A DNA stretch of 64,000 nt, from the NCBI RefSeq assembly GCF_900109095.1, contig NZ_FNYZ01000003.1, forward strand, positions 186,001-250,000, written 5' to 3'. The first letter of the stretch is position 1; each line of letters opens with the position of its first letter. Shown piece by piece: positions 26,242 through 34,651 of this stretch. The notes beneath the pieces are model-generated. The model saw only the letters and a program-made list of their open reading frames with translations. It made no database searches and was not told where the DNA came from. This DNA comes from Sphingobium sp. AP50. GTDB lineage: Bacteria; Pseudomonadota; Alphaproteobacteria; Sphingomonadales; Sphingomonadaceae. Both the position numbers and the translations under genes were made by a program.

Positions 26242-29039
26242 TTGCGCAGGGTCAGCGTCGCGCCGATCGTGCGCGGGCGGAAGGTGACATATTGATAGGG
26301 TTGGGTGTAGTTTTCGTAGGTGGTGCAGGCTGCGCCTTCGCCGGTGGCACAGCCGGTCCTGCCGCCTTCATTGCCCAGCACATCCTTCGAATTGAGCAGA
26401 TTGTCGGCGAAGATCGAGAATTCCCAGCCATCGCGGCGCAGGCCGATCCGTGCGGTCATATAGTCGGTGGCTTCCGACATATAGGTGTCGGGCGTGAAAC
26501 TGCCCGTGCCGGGACCGAAGCTGTTCTGGTAGCGGGAGGCATGCTGCCAGTCGGCGCGCAGATAGGCGCCATAGCTGCCGATATCGAAGCGATATTCGCC
26601 CGCGATGTTGAAGGCCCATTTGGGCACCGGCAGACGATCGCCATCGCGGATATAGAGGGTGGACGACGGGGCCGGGCCAACGACGGCCTGCGTATATTGC
26701 GCGTCGGTATAAGCGACGATGCCGCTGAGCGTGAAGCCATCGACAGGTTCCACCGATGCTTCCAGGTCGAAGCCCTTGGACACCGCCTTGCCGCCATTGA
26801 CGACATAGCCAAAGCCGCAGGTCGGCAGGCCATAGCTTGCCTGGATATTGCTCCAGTCGATGTAGAAGGCGCTGGAGTTGAGGCTGAGCTTGCGATCGCG
26901 CGAGCGCAGCTTGGCACCGACCTCATAGCTCCACAGCGAGTCCGCCTTGTAGGTGCCCGGCGTCGAGGTGATGCCAAGGGTCGCAAGATCCGCTCCGCAG
27001 CGCGATGCCGGCGGCGGCTGGTTGACGCCGCCCACGCGGAAGCCCTTGGCCGCCGTGGCATAGAGCATGTTGGCGCTGTCCAGTTGATATTGCAGGCCGA
27101 ATTTGGGTGTGACCGGCGTTTCTCTGACCTTGCCGTCGGTCAGGCCGCCATTGGCGGTGGTCGGCGTCAGGAAGCCAGCAAAGGTTCCGGCCGTGACCTG
27201 ATGATAGCGGAACTTCTCCCGGCTGACGCGCGCGCCGGCGATCAGCTTCAATTTGTCGGTAACGGCGAAATTCGCCTCCCCAAAGACGGCGAGCGATTTT
27301 TCCTTCAGATCCTGATCGCGATGATAGGTGATATTCCCGTCCTCGACCGGCACACCGAAAATGGCCGCCGCGGGCGCGCCGAACACGGCCTGGGTCAGAT
27401 CGTCCAGATTGGCGACGATATGATAGTTGGAGTTGTTCTTATAAGTCGCGAAGAACCCGCCGACGACCCAGTTGAAACGGCTGTTGCCATCATTGGCGAA
27501 GCGGACTTCCTGGGTGAAGCCGGTGCGCTTATTCTCGTAGATCGGGGTCGAACGATAGCTTTCGATATCGGCGACGAAGGGAAAGCCACCTTGGAAATTG
27601 CCCGGTTCGATATAGCTATAATCCGACCGGCCATGGGTGCTGTCGCTGATATAGCTGGAGATCGAGGTCAGCGTGGTGCTTCCCATGTCCAGTTCCGCCT
27701 TCAGCGACGGAAGGAAGATGCGCGAGGTACGCGGCTGTCTGGCGACGCAGCGCGGCGTGGTGGCGGCGTAATTGTCACCTACATTGCAGTTGGTGCCGGT
27801 CTGATAATCGCCATAGACGGCGGCCGGATAGGTGGTGCCGTTCAGCGTGGTTTCCGGCACTGTCTTCCAGGCTGTATCAGCATCATGCTGCTCGCTCAGC
27901 GCATAATAGACCGATGGCGTCAGGCTGAAATTTTCGGTCGGCTTGAACAGCAGCGCGCCGCGCAGCGCCCAGTCATCCGAACTGTTCGTGTCCTTGGCCA
28001 GCGTGTCGCCGGTGAAGCGATCGACATGATCGATATAGCCCGCCGTCCGACGGTGCCACATGCTGACGCGAATGCCGAGCCGGTCCTCGATCAGCGGGCC
28101 GCCCAGCGCGACGCCCAGGTCATGATTGATGCCGCCATCCTGCACGGCGCCGATCTCCGCACGGGCATAGGCCGTAACCTTATCGAGGCTGGGTTCCGGT
28201 GTGATGAAGCGGATCGTGCCGCCCAGGGACGAACCGCCATAGAGCGTACCCTGCGGGCCGCGCAGTACCTCCACCCGTTCCAGATCGAACAGCGCCGGGA
28301 TCGGCGTGCCGCTGCCCGAAATGCCGATGGCGTTGCGCTTCTGGAGCGGGGCATCATCCAGATAGACGCCGGTTGTCTGCGCCCCGGTTGACGATGCCAC
28401 GCCGCGGATCGAGATGCTGGGCACACGGTCGGCGGTGGTCGAGCTCTGCATCGAGAGCGCGGGAACCGTGCGGACGATGTCGGACACGCTGCGGATATTG
28501 CGGCGGTCAAGCTGTTCCTGCGGCATGGCCTGCATGCTGATCGGCACCCGGTTGAGGGTCGTTGCCGTCTTGGTGGCGGTCACGATGATTTCGCCGCCGG
28601 TGCCGGGTTCGTCCGCTGCAACGGATGGGGCATTGGCGGGCTGAAAGGACCGGGGCGCTGCCCAATTTGCGGCGGCGCGTGCCGCTTGTCCGATCCGCAG
28701 CGACGTCGGCGTGGTGACGACATGGGCGCGCGGCTTGAGGATGATCGCTGCTCCGCTATCGGCAACGATTTCGAGATTAGCCTCGGCAATGAGGCGGCGC
28801 AGCGCCGCGCGCGTGTCGAAAACGCCCATGATGGCAGGGGAGCGAACGCCCGCAAGCTGATCGGCTGGCGCGATGATCTGAATCCCGCTTTGGCGCGCGA
28901 ACATCGGCAGGGTCATGTTGATATTGCCCGCCGGCACGCTGAACTTGCGATCTTGTGCCTGCGCGTTGGTGGTCGCCATCGCGGCGATCAGGCTGGCGCC
29001 GATTAGCAGACTCTTCATGGTCGTCGAACGGTTCATCAT
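26238..29039 (-). CDS. TonB-dependent receptor with N-terminal STN (signalling) domain
   Basis: A 933-residue transducer-type receptor. After a signal peptide ending NAQAQ there is a secretin/TonB short N-terminal domain (about residues 30-105: KFSVPAGNINMTLPMFARQ, AGVRSPAIMG, ALRRLIAEANL). This is followed by the plug (EIIVTATKTATTLNRVP, RVEVLRGPQGTLYGGSS) and a barrel ending in TLTLRK. The STN domain normally contacts a FecR-type anti-sigma factor, and a FecI/FecR pair is encoded divergently at 29266-30784. I start at the first ATG of the pair at 29034-29039, after an AGGGGG stretch, not at the TTG-like codon upstream. It heads the operon with the two S10 peptidases. Confidence 0.93.
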   Translation of the reverse strand: MMNRSTTMKSLLIGASLIAAMATTNAQAQDRKFSVPAGNINMTLPMFARQSGIQIIAPADQLAGVRSPAIMGVFDTRAALRRLIAEANLEIVADSGAAIILKPRAHVVTTPTSLRIGQAARAAANWAAPRSFQPANAPSVAADEPGTGGEIIVTATKTATTLNRVPISMQAMPQEQLDRRNIRSVSDIVRTVPALSMQSSTTADRVPSISIRGVASSTGAQTTGVYLDDAPLQKRNAIGISGSGTPIPALFDLERVEVLRGPQGTLYGGSSLGGTIRFITPEPSLDKVTAYARAEIGAVQDGGINHDLGVALGGPLIEDRLGIRVSMWHRRTAGYIDHVDRFTGDTLAKDTNSSDDWALRGALLFKPTENFSLTPSVYYALSEQHDADTAWKTVPETTLNGTTYPAAVYGDYQTGTNCNVGDNYAATTPRCVARQPRTSRIFLPSLKAELDMGSTTLTSISSYISDSTHGRSDYSYIEPGNFQGGFPFVADIESYRSTPIYENKRTGFTQEVRFANDGNSRFNWVVGGFFATYKNNSNYHIVANLDDLTQAVFGAPAAAIFGVPVEDGNITYHRDQDLKEKSLAVFGEANFAVTDKLKLIAGARVSREKFRYHQVTAGTFAGFLTPTTANGGLTDGKVRETPVTPKFGLQYQLDSANMLYATAAKGFRVGGVNQPPPASRCGADLATLGITSTPGTYKADSLWSYEVGAKLRSRDRKLSLNSSAFYIDWSNIQASYGLPTCGFGYVVNGGKAVSKGFDLEASVEPVDGFTLSGIVAYTDAQYTQAVVGPAPSSTLYIRDGDRLPVPKWAFNIAGEYRFDIGSYGAYLRADWQHASRYQNSFGPGTGSFTPDTYMSEATDYMTARIGLRRDGWEFSIFADNLLNSKDVLGNEGGRTGCATGEGAACTTYENYTQPYQYVTFRPRTIGATLTLRK

Positions 29040-29265
29040 CTGGCCCCCTGCCGCTCCCCGGACGCGGTACATGGATCGGGCCTTTCAGACCGGTCTGCGC
29101 ATCCTCCCTGCCCCCCGTTCCCCTGGGGTTTTGCGGCCTAGATGCATGAGGCGGAATTTTCCCCCAGTCGGAATCGCATTTTTTATAAATTATTCGGCCG
29201 GTCTGTTTTTTATGTTTTGATGATAGCGTGTCGCACGGGTTCGCTCGTCATGGGGCTTGCCGACC

Positions 29266-29850
29266 ATGACCGATTTTTCCGACGATCGCGCCTTCTGGCT
29301 GTCACGGCATATCCTGCCGCATGAGGGTAGCCTGCGCGCCTGGCTGAGCCGGCGCGCCCATATCGGTTTCGATATCGATGACGTGATCCAGGAGGCCTAT
29401 TCCCGCCTCGTCATGCTCGAAACGGTGAGCCAGATCGTCAATCCTCGCGCCTATCTCTTCCAGACTGCCCATTCGATCATTTTGCAGGACCTTCGCCGGT
29501 CGCGGATCGTGCCGATCGGGTCGATCCATGAAATCGGTACGCTCGAACTGGAGGCCGCAGACCCCCTGCCCGATCAACTGGTCGACGAGCGTATGGAACT
29601 GGAACAGGTAGCGGCGGCGATCGAGGCGCTGCCCCATCGGTGCCGCGAGGTATTCGTGCTGCGCAAGGTGCAGGGCCTGTCGCAACGCGACGTCGCCATC
29701 CGGCTGGGGCTGTCGGAAAGCACGGTTGAAAAGCATGTCGCCAACGCTATTGGCAAATTGCTGAATTTCTTCGCGCATAGCGGAAAATGGAGCGCTCGTG
29801 CATCAAGGGCACGGAAACGAGACAGCCGGCCGCATGAAAAGAGACAGTAG
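29266..29850 (+). CDS. ECF sigma factor, FecI type
   Basis: A 194-residue sigma-70 family ECF factor with region 2 (DDVIQEAYSRLV, PRAYLFQTAHSIILQDLRR) and region 4 helix-turn-helix (LPHRCREVFVLRKVQGLSQRDVAIRLGLSESTVEKHVA). I prefer the ATG at 29266 to the TTG at 29257. It overlaps the FecR gene and is divergent from the STN receptor. It would be activated by the receptor through FecR and transcribe the receptor-peptidase operon, a cell-surface signalling circuit. Confidence 0.93.
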   Translation: MTDFSDDRAFWLSRHILPHEGSLRAWLSRRAHIGFDIDDVIQEAYSRLVMLETVSQIVNPRAYLFQTAHSIILQDLRRSRIVPIGSIHEIGTLELEAADPLPDQLVDERMELEQVAAAIEALPHRCREVFVLRKVQGLSQRDVAIRLGLSESTVEKHVANAIGKLLNFFAHSGKWSARASRARKRDSRPHEKRQ

Positions 29851-30784
29851 CGCAAAGATCGGAGATGCCGCGGCACTATGGGCTGCGCGCATCGATCGTG
29901 CGCCCCTGGAGGCGCATGAACAGGCGGCGCTTGACGCCTGGCTGGCAGGCGACAGCCGCTGTGCGGGCGCCCTGATGCGGGCGCGCGCCGCCCTGATGCG
30001 CATGGATGCGGCCCAGGCTCTCGGTCCGGATTTCACGCCTGCAACGCCGCGCCCGCATCTGTCCCGCCGCACCGTCATCGCCGGGTCGGGCGGGTTGCTC
30101 GCCGCCTCGCTTAGCGGCTTCCTGCTCTGGCCCCGGTCCCAGCTCTATCGCACCGGAACGGGAGAGGTGCGGCTGATCCCGCTCGACGATGGATCGATCG
30201 CGACGCTCAACACCCAGAGCGAGATGGAGATACTATTTTCCCGTGAACAGCGACTGGTTCGCCTGATCCGGGGCGAAGGCTATTTTGAAGTCGCCAAGGA
30301 CAAGGCCCGGCCGTTCATCGTCGCGGCGATGGGGGCGGAAGTCCGGGCAGTCGGCACCGCCTTCACCGTGCGCGCCCTGCCCAGCCGCGCCGTCGATGTG
30401 CGCGTGCAGGAGGGAGTCGTCGAAGTCGCCAAGCCTGCGCATGCCAGTCAGGCCGTCCGGATGGCCGCGAACATGGAAGCCAGGATCGACGATGACAATG
30501 ATAATATTTCGCCCGTTGCGGTCACGCCGGACAATGTCCAACGCGTCCTGCTATGGCGGGAGGGTCGCCTGAGCTTCGAAAGCGAGACGCTCGCCAATGC
30601 CGTTGCGGAGTTCAACCGCTATAATCGCACCGCGATCATCCTGGCCGATCAGGATATCGGCAAGAGGCATGTGACGGGTCTATTCTCGGCAACCGATCCC
30701 CAGGGCTTTGCCCAGGCTATCGCGCTGAGCATGGATCTGAACACCCGTTCGAACGGCAATCAGATTCTTATCGAGAGCCGCTGA
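29798..30784 (+). CDS. FecR-type anti-sigma factor / transmembrane sensor
   Basis: A 328-residue protein with an N-terminal cytoplasmic domain starting near DAAALWAARIDRAP (DUF4880-like), a single membrane span after HLSRRTVIAGSG (about residues 88-112) and a periplasmic FecR domain (GEVRLIPLDDGSIATLNTQS, LIRGEGYFEVAKD, AVGTAFTVR) with a C-terminal STN-like segment. The GTG at 29798 has GGAG upstream; an ATG at 29834 is an alternative. It overlaps the sigma gene by 53 bases, so the two should be made in a fixed ratio. Confidence 0.92.
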   Translation: MHQGHGNETAGRMKRDSSAKIGDAAALWAARIDRAPLEAHEQAALDAWLAGDSRCAGALMRARAALMRMDAAQALGPDFTPATPRPHLSRRTVIAGSGGLLAASLSGFLLWPRSQLYRTGTGEVRLIPLDDGSIATLNTQSEMEILFSREQRLVRLIRGEGYFEVAKDKARPFIVAAMGAEVRAVGTAFTVRALPSRAVDVRVQEGVVEVAKPAHASQAVRMAANMEARIDDDNDNISPVAVTPDNVQRVLLWREGRLSFESETLANAVAEFNRYNRTAIILADQDIGKRHVTGLFSATDPQGFAQAIALSMDLNTRSNGNQILIESR

Positions 30785-31039
30785 GCCGACATTCTCGCCT
30801 CTCCTCAGATGCAACCAGACCGCGAGTATCCTGCTGCTCTCCGGCTTAGCGATGGTGGGCCATGCAGCAGCTTTCTGTCGGGATGAAATGTCAGTCGATG
30901 CCCGACGTCCGTATCGCAAAGTAACTTGACCTCATTCACAAACGCCGCGATATGAACGCCACAAAATAGTGGGGATCAACCTCGCCAGGCATACGAGCGC
31001 CCATGGCGCCACGGGGCCGTAGAATGGGAAGGAGATCCT

Positions 31040-31813
31040 ATGTCTGCGTGCTACCCACTGTCATCCTGTATCGAGTGGCAATTTACTGAAGCCGGTGAAC
31101 TGGACGCGCGGCTGCGTGCGGCAAGCGCGACTGGTTTTGAACTGGCCGAATTTCATCTCTGGCGTGACAAGCCAGTGGATATGCTGGCGACCGCTCTGGC
31201 CGAGACGGGTATGCGCCTCACCGGCGTGTGCGTCGATCCGCGTCGTTCGATTGTCGATCCGGCCGAGCGCGAAGAGATGGTGACTGCAGTGCGCGAGACA
31301 ATCGCTGCCACAGAGCGATTGGGCAAGCCTGACCTTATTGTCGCGTCCGGATTCAGGATTGAGGGGCTAAGTGAGGACGAGCATTTCGCCAATGCCTTGA
31401 CGACGCTGCGTGCCGCGGCAGATGTGGCGGAGGAAGCAGGGGTCACGCTGCTGCTCGAACCGCTAAATACCCGATTATTTGCGGCAATGTATCTGGTCAG
31501 CACCAAAGTTGGCCTTGATCTGGTCGAGGCCGTGAACAGCCCCAATCTGCGTCTGCTCTACGATGTCTGGCACAGTGCGGTAATGGGCGAGACGATGGCG
31601 GAGGTGCTGGCAGGCCGCATCCATCTGGTGGCCCACGTACAAGTAGCCGACATGGAAGACCGCCATGAACCCGGCACCGGTAGCCTCAACTGGGCCAAGG
31701 TCATGCAAACCTTGCAGGATCTGGGCTATTCGGGTGCCATTGGCCTCGAATATTTCCCGACCCTCCCGATGGATCAGTCGGTGGCGCTAACCCGGCAAAA
31801 GCTGGGCTGCTGA
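31040..31813 (+). CDS. Sugar phosphate isomerase/epimerase, hydroxypyruvate-isomerase-like TIM barrel
   Basis: A 257-residue xylose-isomerase-like TIM barrel. Putative metal ligands in barrel order are Glu in LLLEPLN, Asp in LLYDVWH, the Gln/Asp segment HVQVADMED and Glu in IGLEYFP. That arrangement matches hydroxypyruvate isomerase and related ketose isomerases. A GGAAGGAG ribosome-binding site lies just before the ATG. It is the first of three tandem TIM-barrel genes on this strand that differ strongly from each other, suggesting successive steps on a modified sugar rather than gene redundancy. Confidence 0.88.
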   Translation: MSACYPLSSCIEWQFTEAGELDARLRAASATGFELAEFHLWRDKPVDMLATALAETGMRLTGVCVDPRRSIVDPAEREEMVTAVRETIAATERLGKPDLIVASGFRIEGLSEDEHFANALTTLRAAADVAEEAGVTLLLEPLNTRLFAAMYLVSTKVGLDLVEAVNSPNLRLLYDVWHSAVMGETMAEVLAGRIHLVAHVQVADMEDRHEPGTGSLNWAKVMQTLQDLGYSGAIGLEYFPTLPMDQSVALTRQKLGC

Positions 31814-31906
31814 CGGCACGACACTGCCGATCAAAGCGGATCAGGGCCCGCCAATCGCCCGCGCCAAACACAGGCGGTCCGCTGTTTAGCCCCAGCGCCA
31901 GATAAA

Positions 31907-32875
31907 ATGGATATCCAAATGCATTCCGATAATATCGCGATCAGTCTCGACCTGATTAATCGCCATTACCAGGAACCCAATCGCAACCGCTACGAAAGCC
32001 GGTATTTCTGGGAAGAATTATACACTCTGATCGCTGCATCCGGCTTCTCAGCGATCGAGATTCCCTATGAGCCGGTTTGGCAATTTGGCGGGCGCAGCGG
32101 CGTGCCGTTCAACCGCTATTGTGTAGCCACCAAATATGGCGACGCGGCCAACTATCGCAGCTTGCTGGAATCAAGCGGTATCAGCCGTGTCAGTGGGGTG
32201 ACCTTCGATCCCAATCTGTTCATGCGCAACGCCAATCTGGACTTCTATTTCGGCGCCACGGGGCACTTCGCCAGGGAAGCGATCACCCATGCAGCGGATC
32301 TGGGCGCAAGCTATTTCGCAATCAGCCCGTCGCCATTCTACGGGCGCGTCGCGCAATATCATCCCGACATAGAGAATAATCTGGAGAGCTTCACCGCGCG
32401 CACCGTCAAACTGCTGGGCGATCTTGCAATCACCGCAGAAGATGTTGGCATCAACCTCTTGCTTCGCAACGAATATTGGAGCCTGTTTCACGGTGAGCGA
32501 ATTCTATCATTGGCGGACGCGCTTCCCGAAACGGTGAAGCTGGACATTGATACAGCGAACCTCTTTGTCGCTGGAATCCCGGCCGCAACCTTCATCGAAG
32601 CGCAGATCGGCAGGATCGATTGCGTGCATCTGACAGATACCGATTTCGTCGACACGCAGACAGTCTGGAAATCCGCCAATCCCGAATTTCCGCGCGAACG
32701 GGCCACGCAGGTTTTCCGCGACCCCGGAACCGGATCGGTCGATCTGGCCGGGATCGCGGCGCTGCTCGACAAGCTGGACTATCGCGGCCCCATCACCTGT
32801 AGCGCCCGACAGACGAGGGACCCGTTTCGCGCGCTGCTGCGAACCCGTCTCCTCCTCAATCAGCTACAGAAATAA
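31907..32875 (+). CDS. TIM-barrel sugar isomerase/epimerase-like protein, divergent
   Basis: A 322-residue xylose-isomerase-like barrel: opening strand NIAISLDLINR, FSAIEIPYEPVWQFGG, KLDIDTANLFVAG (Asp ligand), DCVHLTDTDFVDT (His) and a C-terminal TCSARQ in place of the usual Glu-containing strand. The strand that normally holds the first metal Glu reads NLLLRNEYW, so the ligand set is unusual and metal binding may differ. An internal ATG at 31919 is an alternative start. It lies 93 bases after the previous gene. I cannot assign a substrate. Confidence 0.75.
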   Translation: MDIQMHSDNIAISLDLINRHYQEPNRNRYESRYFWEELYTLIAASGFSAIEIPYEPVWQFGGRSGVPFNRYCVATKYGDAANYRSLLESSGISRVSGVTFDPNLFMRNANLDFYFGATGHFAREAITHAADLGASYFAISPSPFYGRVAQYHPDIENNLESFTARTVKLLGDLAITAEDVGINLLLRNEYWSLFHGERILSLADALPETVKLDIDTANLFVAGIPAATFIEAQIGRIDCVHLTDTDFVDTQTVWKSANPEFPRERATQVFRDPGTGSVDLAGIAALLDKLDYRGPITCSARQTRDPFRALLRTRLLLNQLQK

Positions 32876-32894
32876 ATTGAACGGAGGCTCCGTC

Positions 32895-33818
32895 ATGCCG
32901 AACATTCGCTACGCAAATATGTGCCACTGGAAAGCGATCCCTTACCGCACGATCGATAATTTCCGTGAATTTTACTATGAAGACAAGTCCAACAGCGCCT
33001 ATTATTCGGACTGGGACAATATATTGAAATATCAGTCCGCATTGGGCTTTGAAGGGATCGAAATCGCACCCTGGGATCTGGCCGACATCCTGCCACTGTT
33101 CGGATCACCTCAAAACTTTACCGAATTCGCCAAGGATCGCGGAGTCAAGGTCATCGGCATGTTTCATGGCGCCCATGCTTCTCATGCGGCGGATCATTTC
33201 GACGAGGCCGTTCGGGCCGGACGGGAAGCGGTCGACACGATAGTTCAGTTTGGCGGCACCTACATGAATACATGCCCCACCCAGAATTACTATGGAACCG
33301 GTCCGCTAAGCCGGGAAGAAGTGCAGCAATGCGCAAAGGTAATGAATGAGATCGGCCGCTATGCAACGGATCATGGTGTCAAAATCGGCCTGCATAATGA
33401 GTTTTTCTGCGCGATAAACCTTCCCAATCACCGCGAACTGATCGAATCGACCGATCCAAAACTCGTACATTACTGTATCGATACCGCGCAGATAGCGATC
33501 ATGGGGGAGGATCTGCTCAAATTTTACGACGACTATCACGATCGCATCAGCACCTTCCACCTCAAGGACACTGCGTCGTCCAAACTGCCGGATAGCGTGC
33601 GTTATGCACAGGACCCTGAGATCGCTGACGACGGCACGCGATGGTTCTGGGAACCGGGACAGGGCGAGCTTGATCTGAAGGGCCTGTATCATCTGCTCAA
33701 GCAACACGCTTTCCAAGGCTGGATTTCGATCGAATATGACGGATCGCCGGACCTGTTGGCCTCGATGGCCATGACACGCTACTTCTTGGATAATGAATTG
33801 CGGCCAATCTACGATTGA
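32895..33818 (+). CDS. Sugar phosphate isomerase/epimerase-like TIM barrel
   Basis: A 307-residue barrel with the ligands expected of the family: Glu in GLHNEFFCA, Asp in HYCIDTAQIAIMG, His in STFHLKDTA and Glu in WISIEYDG. The ATG at 32895 has ACGGAGG upstream, while the longer reading from the TTG at 32877 overlaps the spacer and is rejected. It begins 19 bases after the preceding barrel gene, so the two are in one operon. The family includes inosose isomerases/dehydratases and 3-keto-sugar-processing enzymes. Confidence 0.87.
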   Translation: MPNIRYANMCHWKAIPYRTIDNFREFYYEDKSNSAYYSDWDNILKYQSALGFEGIEIAPWDLADILPLFGSPQNFTEFAKDRGVKVIGMFHGAHASHAADHFDEAVRAGREAVDTIVQFGGTYMNTCPTQNYYGTGPLSREEVQQCAKVMNEIGRYATDHGVKIGLHNEFFCAINLPNHRELIESTDPKLVHYCIDTAQIAIMGEDLLKFYDDYHDRISTFHLKDTASSKLPDSVRYAQDPEIADDGTRWFWEPGQGELDLKGLYHLLKQHAFQGWISIEYDGSPDLLASMAMTRYFLDNELRPIYD

Positions 33819-33849
33819 GCGCATTTTCCGCAGGACGGCTATTAATCGC

Positions 33850-33863
33850 TTTCCATATGGAAA
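33850..33863. promoter_or_regulatory. 14-bp perfect palindrome before the DoxX-like gene
   Basis: TTTCCATATGGAAA lies 31 bases after the third TIM-barrel gene and 136 bases before the DoxX-like start at 34000. An AT-rich perfect palindrome in a gene-free stretch is a plausible operator. A further GAA-N6-TTC match (33895-33906), lacking the downstream TAAT, follows it. Confidence 0.4.
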
Positions 33864-33999
33864 TAGACGCACAGATGCCTGCTCGCCGTTTAGCGAAAAA
33901 ATATTCTATTTATAATCATATCGAAGGCCGATGCAGGCTAAATCTACGACCGGCATAGTCGATCAACCGGTAACGACCGGACAGGAGAGGAGGCAGATT

Positions 34000-34431
34000 A
34001 TGCGTTCCGATAACAGGCTTCGTCAGACCGCCACAACGATAGTTCTCATTCTTGCCTCCTGCCTGCTTGCCCTCTTCTTCACGTTTGTAGGGTATATGAA
34101 GGCTTTTGCCCCATTAGCCGAACTGGCGCAGCATCATGCCTGGACGGTCCATCTGCCGGAGCCTGCAGGGCGGGGTGTCGGTTGGAGCGAAATGGGTTGC
34201 GCATTGCTGCTTCTGATCGGCACGATCCGCCCTGTGGCGGGGCGTATCGGATCGATTGTGCTACTATTCAATCAGATGGTCGCAGCAGCGGTTCATGCGT
34301 GGACAGACGAGACCCGATCATTGCCACAAAATGCCGTGATCATCCTGATCTGCCTGTTGATCCTTCTTTTGCAATCGCGCCGCCGAATCATCGGTACTGA
34401 TCGAATGGAGACCACGGGCACCGCGCATTAA
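34000..34431 (+). CDS. DoxX-like small membrane protein
   Basis: A 143-residue protein with four hydrophobic spans (about 11-30, 61-77, 82-100, 109-124). The pattern FTFVGYMKAFAPL, then WTVHLPEPAGRGVGWSEMG and a hydrophobic end, is the DoxX-like fold. The ATG at 34000 has AGGAGAGGAGG upstream; the frame before it is non-coding. DoxX-like proteins sit near oxidoreductases and are thought to act in redox or quinone homeostasis, but no reaction is known. It stands between the TIM-barrel genes and a TonB receptor. Confidence 0.8.
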   Translation: MRSDNRLRQTATTIVLILASCLLALFFTFVGYMKAFAPLAELAQHHAWTVHLPEPAGRGVGWSEMGCALLLLIGTIRPVAGRIGSIVLLFNQMVAAAVHAWTDETRSLPQNAVIILICLLILLLQSRRRIIGTDRMETTGTAH

Positions 34432-34579
34432 GAACACCCGGCTCATCGGCTGGCTGCACGAAATGGCGATAGCTCCCCACCCGATAATACCAGAAATCCA
34501 TGGACTATCCGGACGCCGCGTAGGGCCATTCAGCCATAGCAAAACTAAAATACATATTCTTTTATGGGTTGACGCATAG

Positions 34580-34601
34580 GATGGTCATTATTAAAACCAT
34601 C
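34580..34601. promoter_or_regulatory. Dyad upstream of the TonB receptor at 34652
   Basis: GATGGT (34580-34585) and ACCATC (34596-34601) form an inverted repeat with a 10-base AT-rich spacer, 50 bases before the receptor start and just after a TTGACG hexamer (34569-34574). It looks like an operator over the promoter. A short CCCCT-ATG-AGGGG hairpin (34619-34631) follows in the leader. Confidence 0.4.
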
Positions 34602-34651
34602 ATTGTAATTCGTAAAAACCCCTATGAGGGGGTATATCGAGGGGAGGAACC

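Noticed and set aside
26142-28391. 749-codon open frame on the plus strand
   Set aside because: Antisense shadow of the STN TonB receptor; composition is Arg/Ala/Ile-rich and matches no family.
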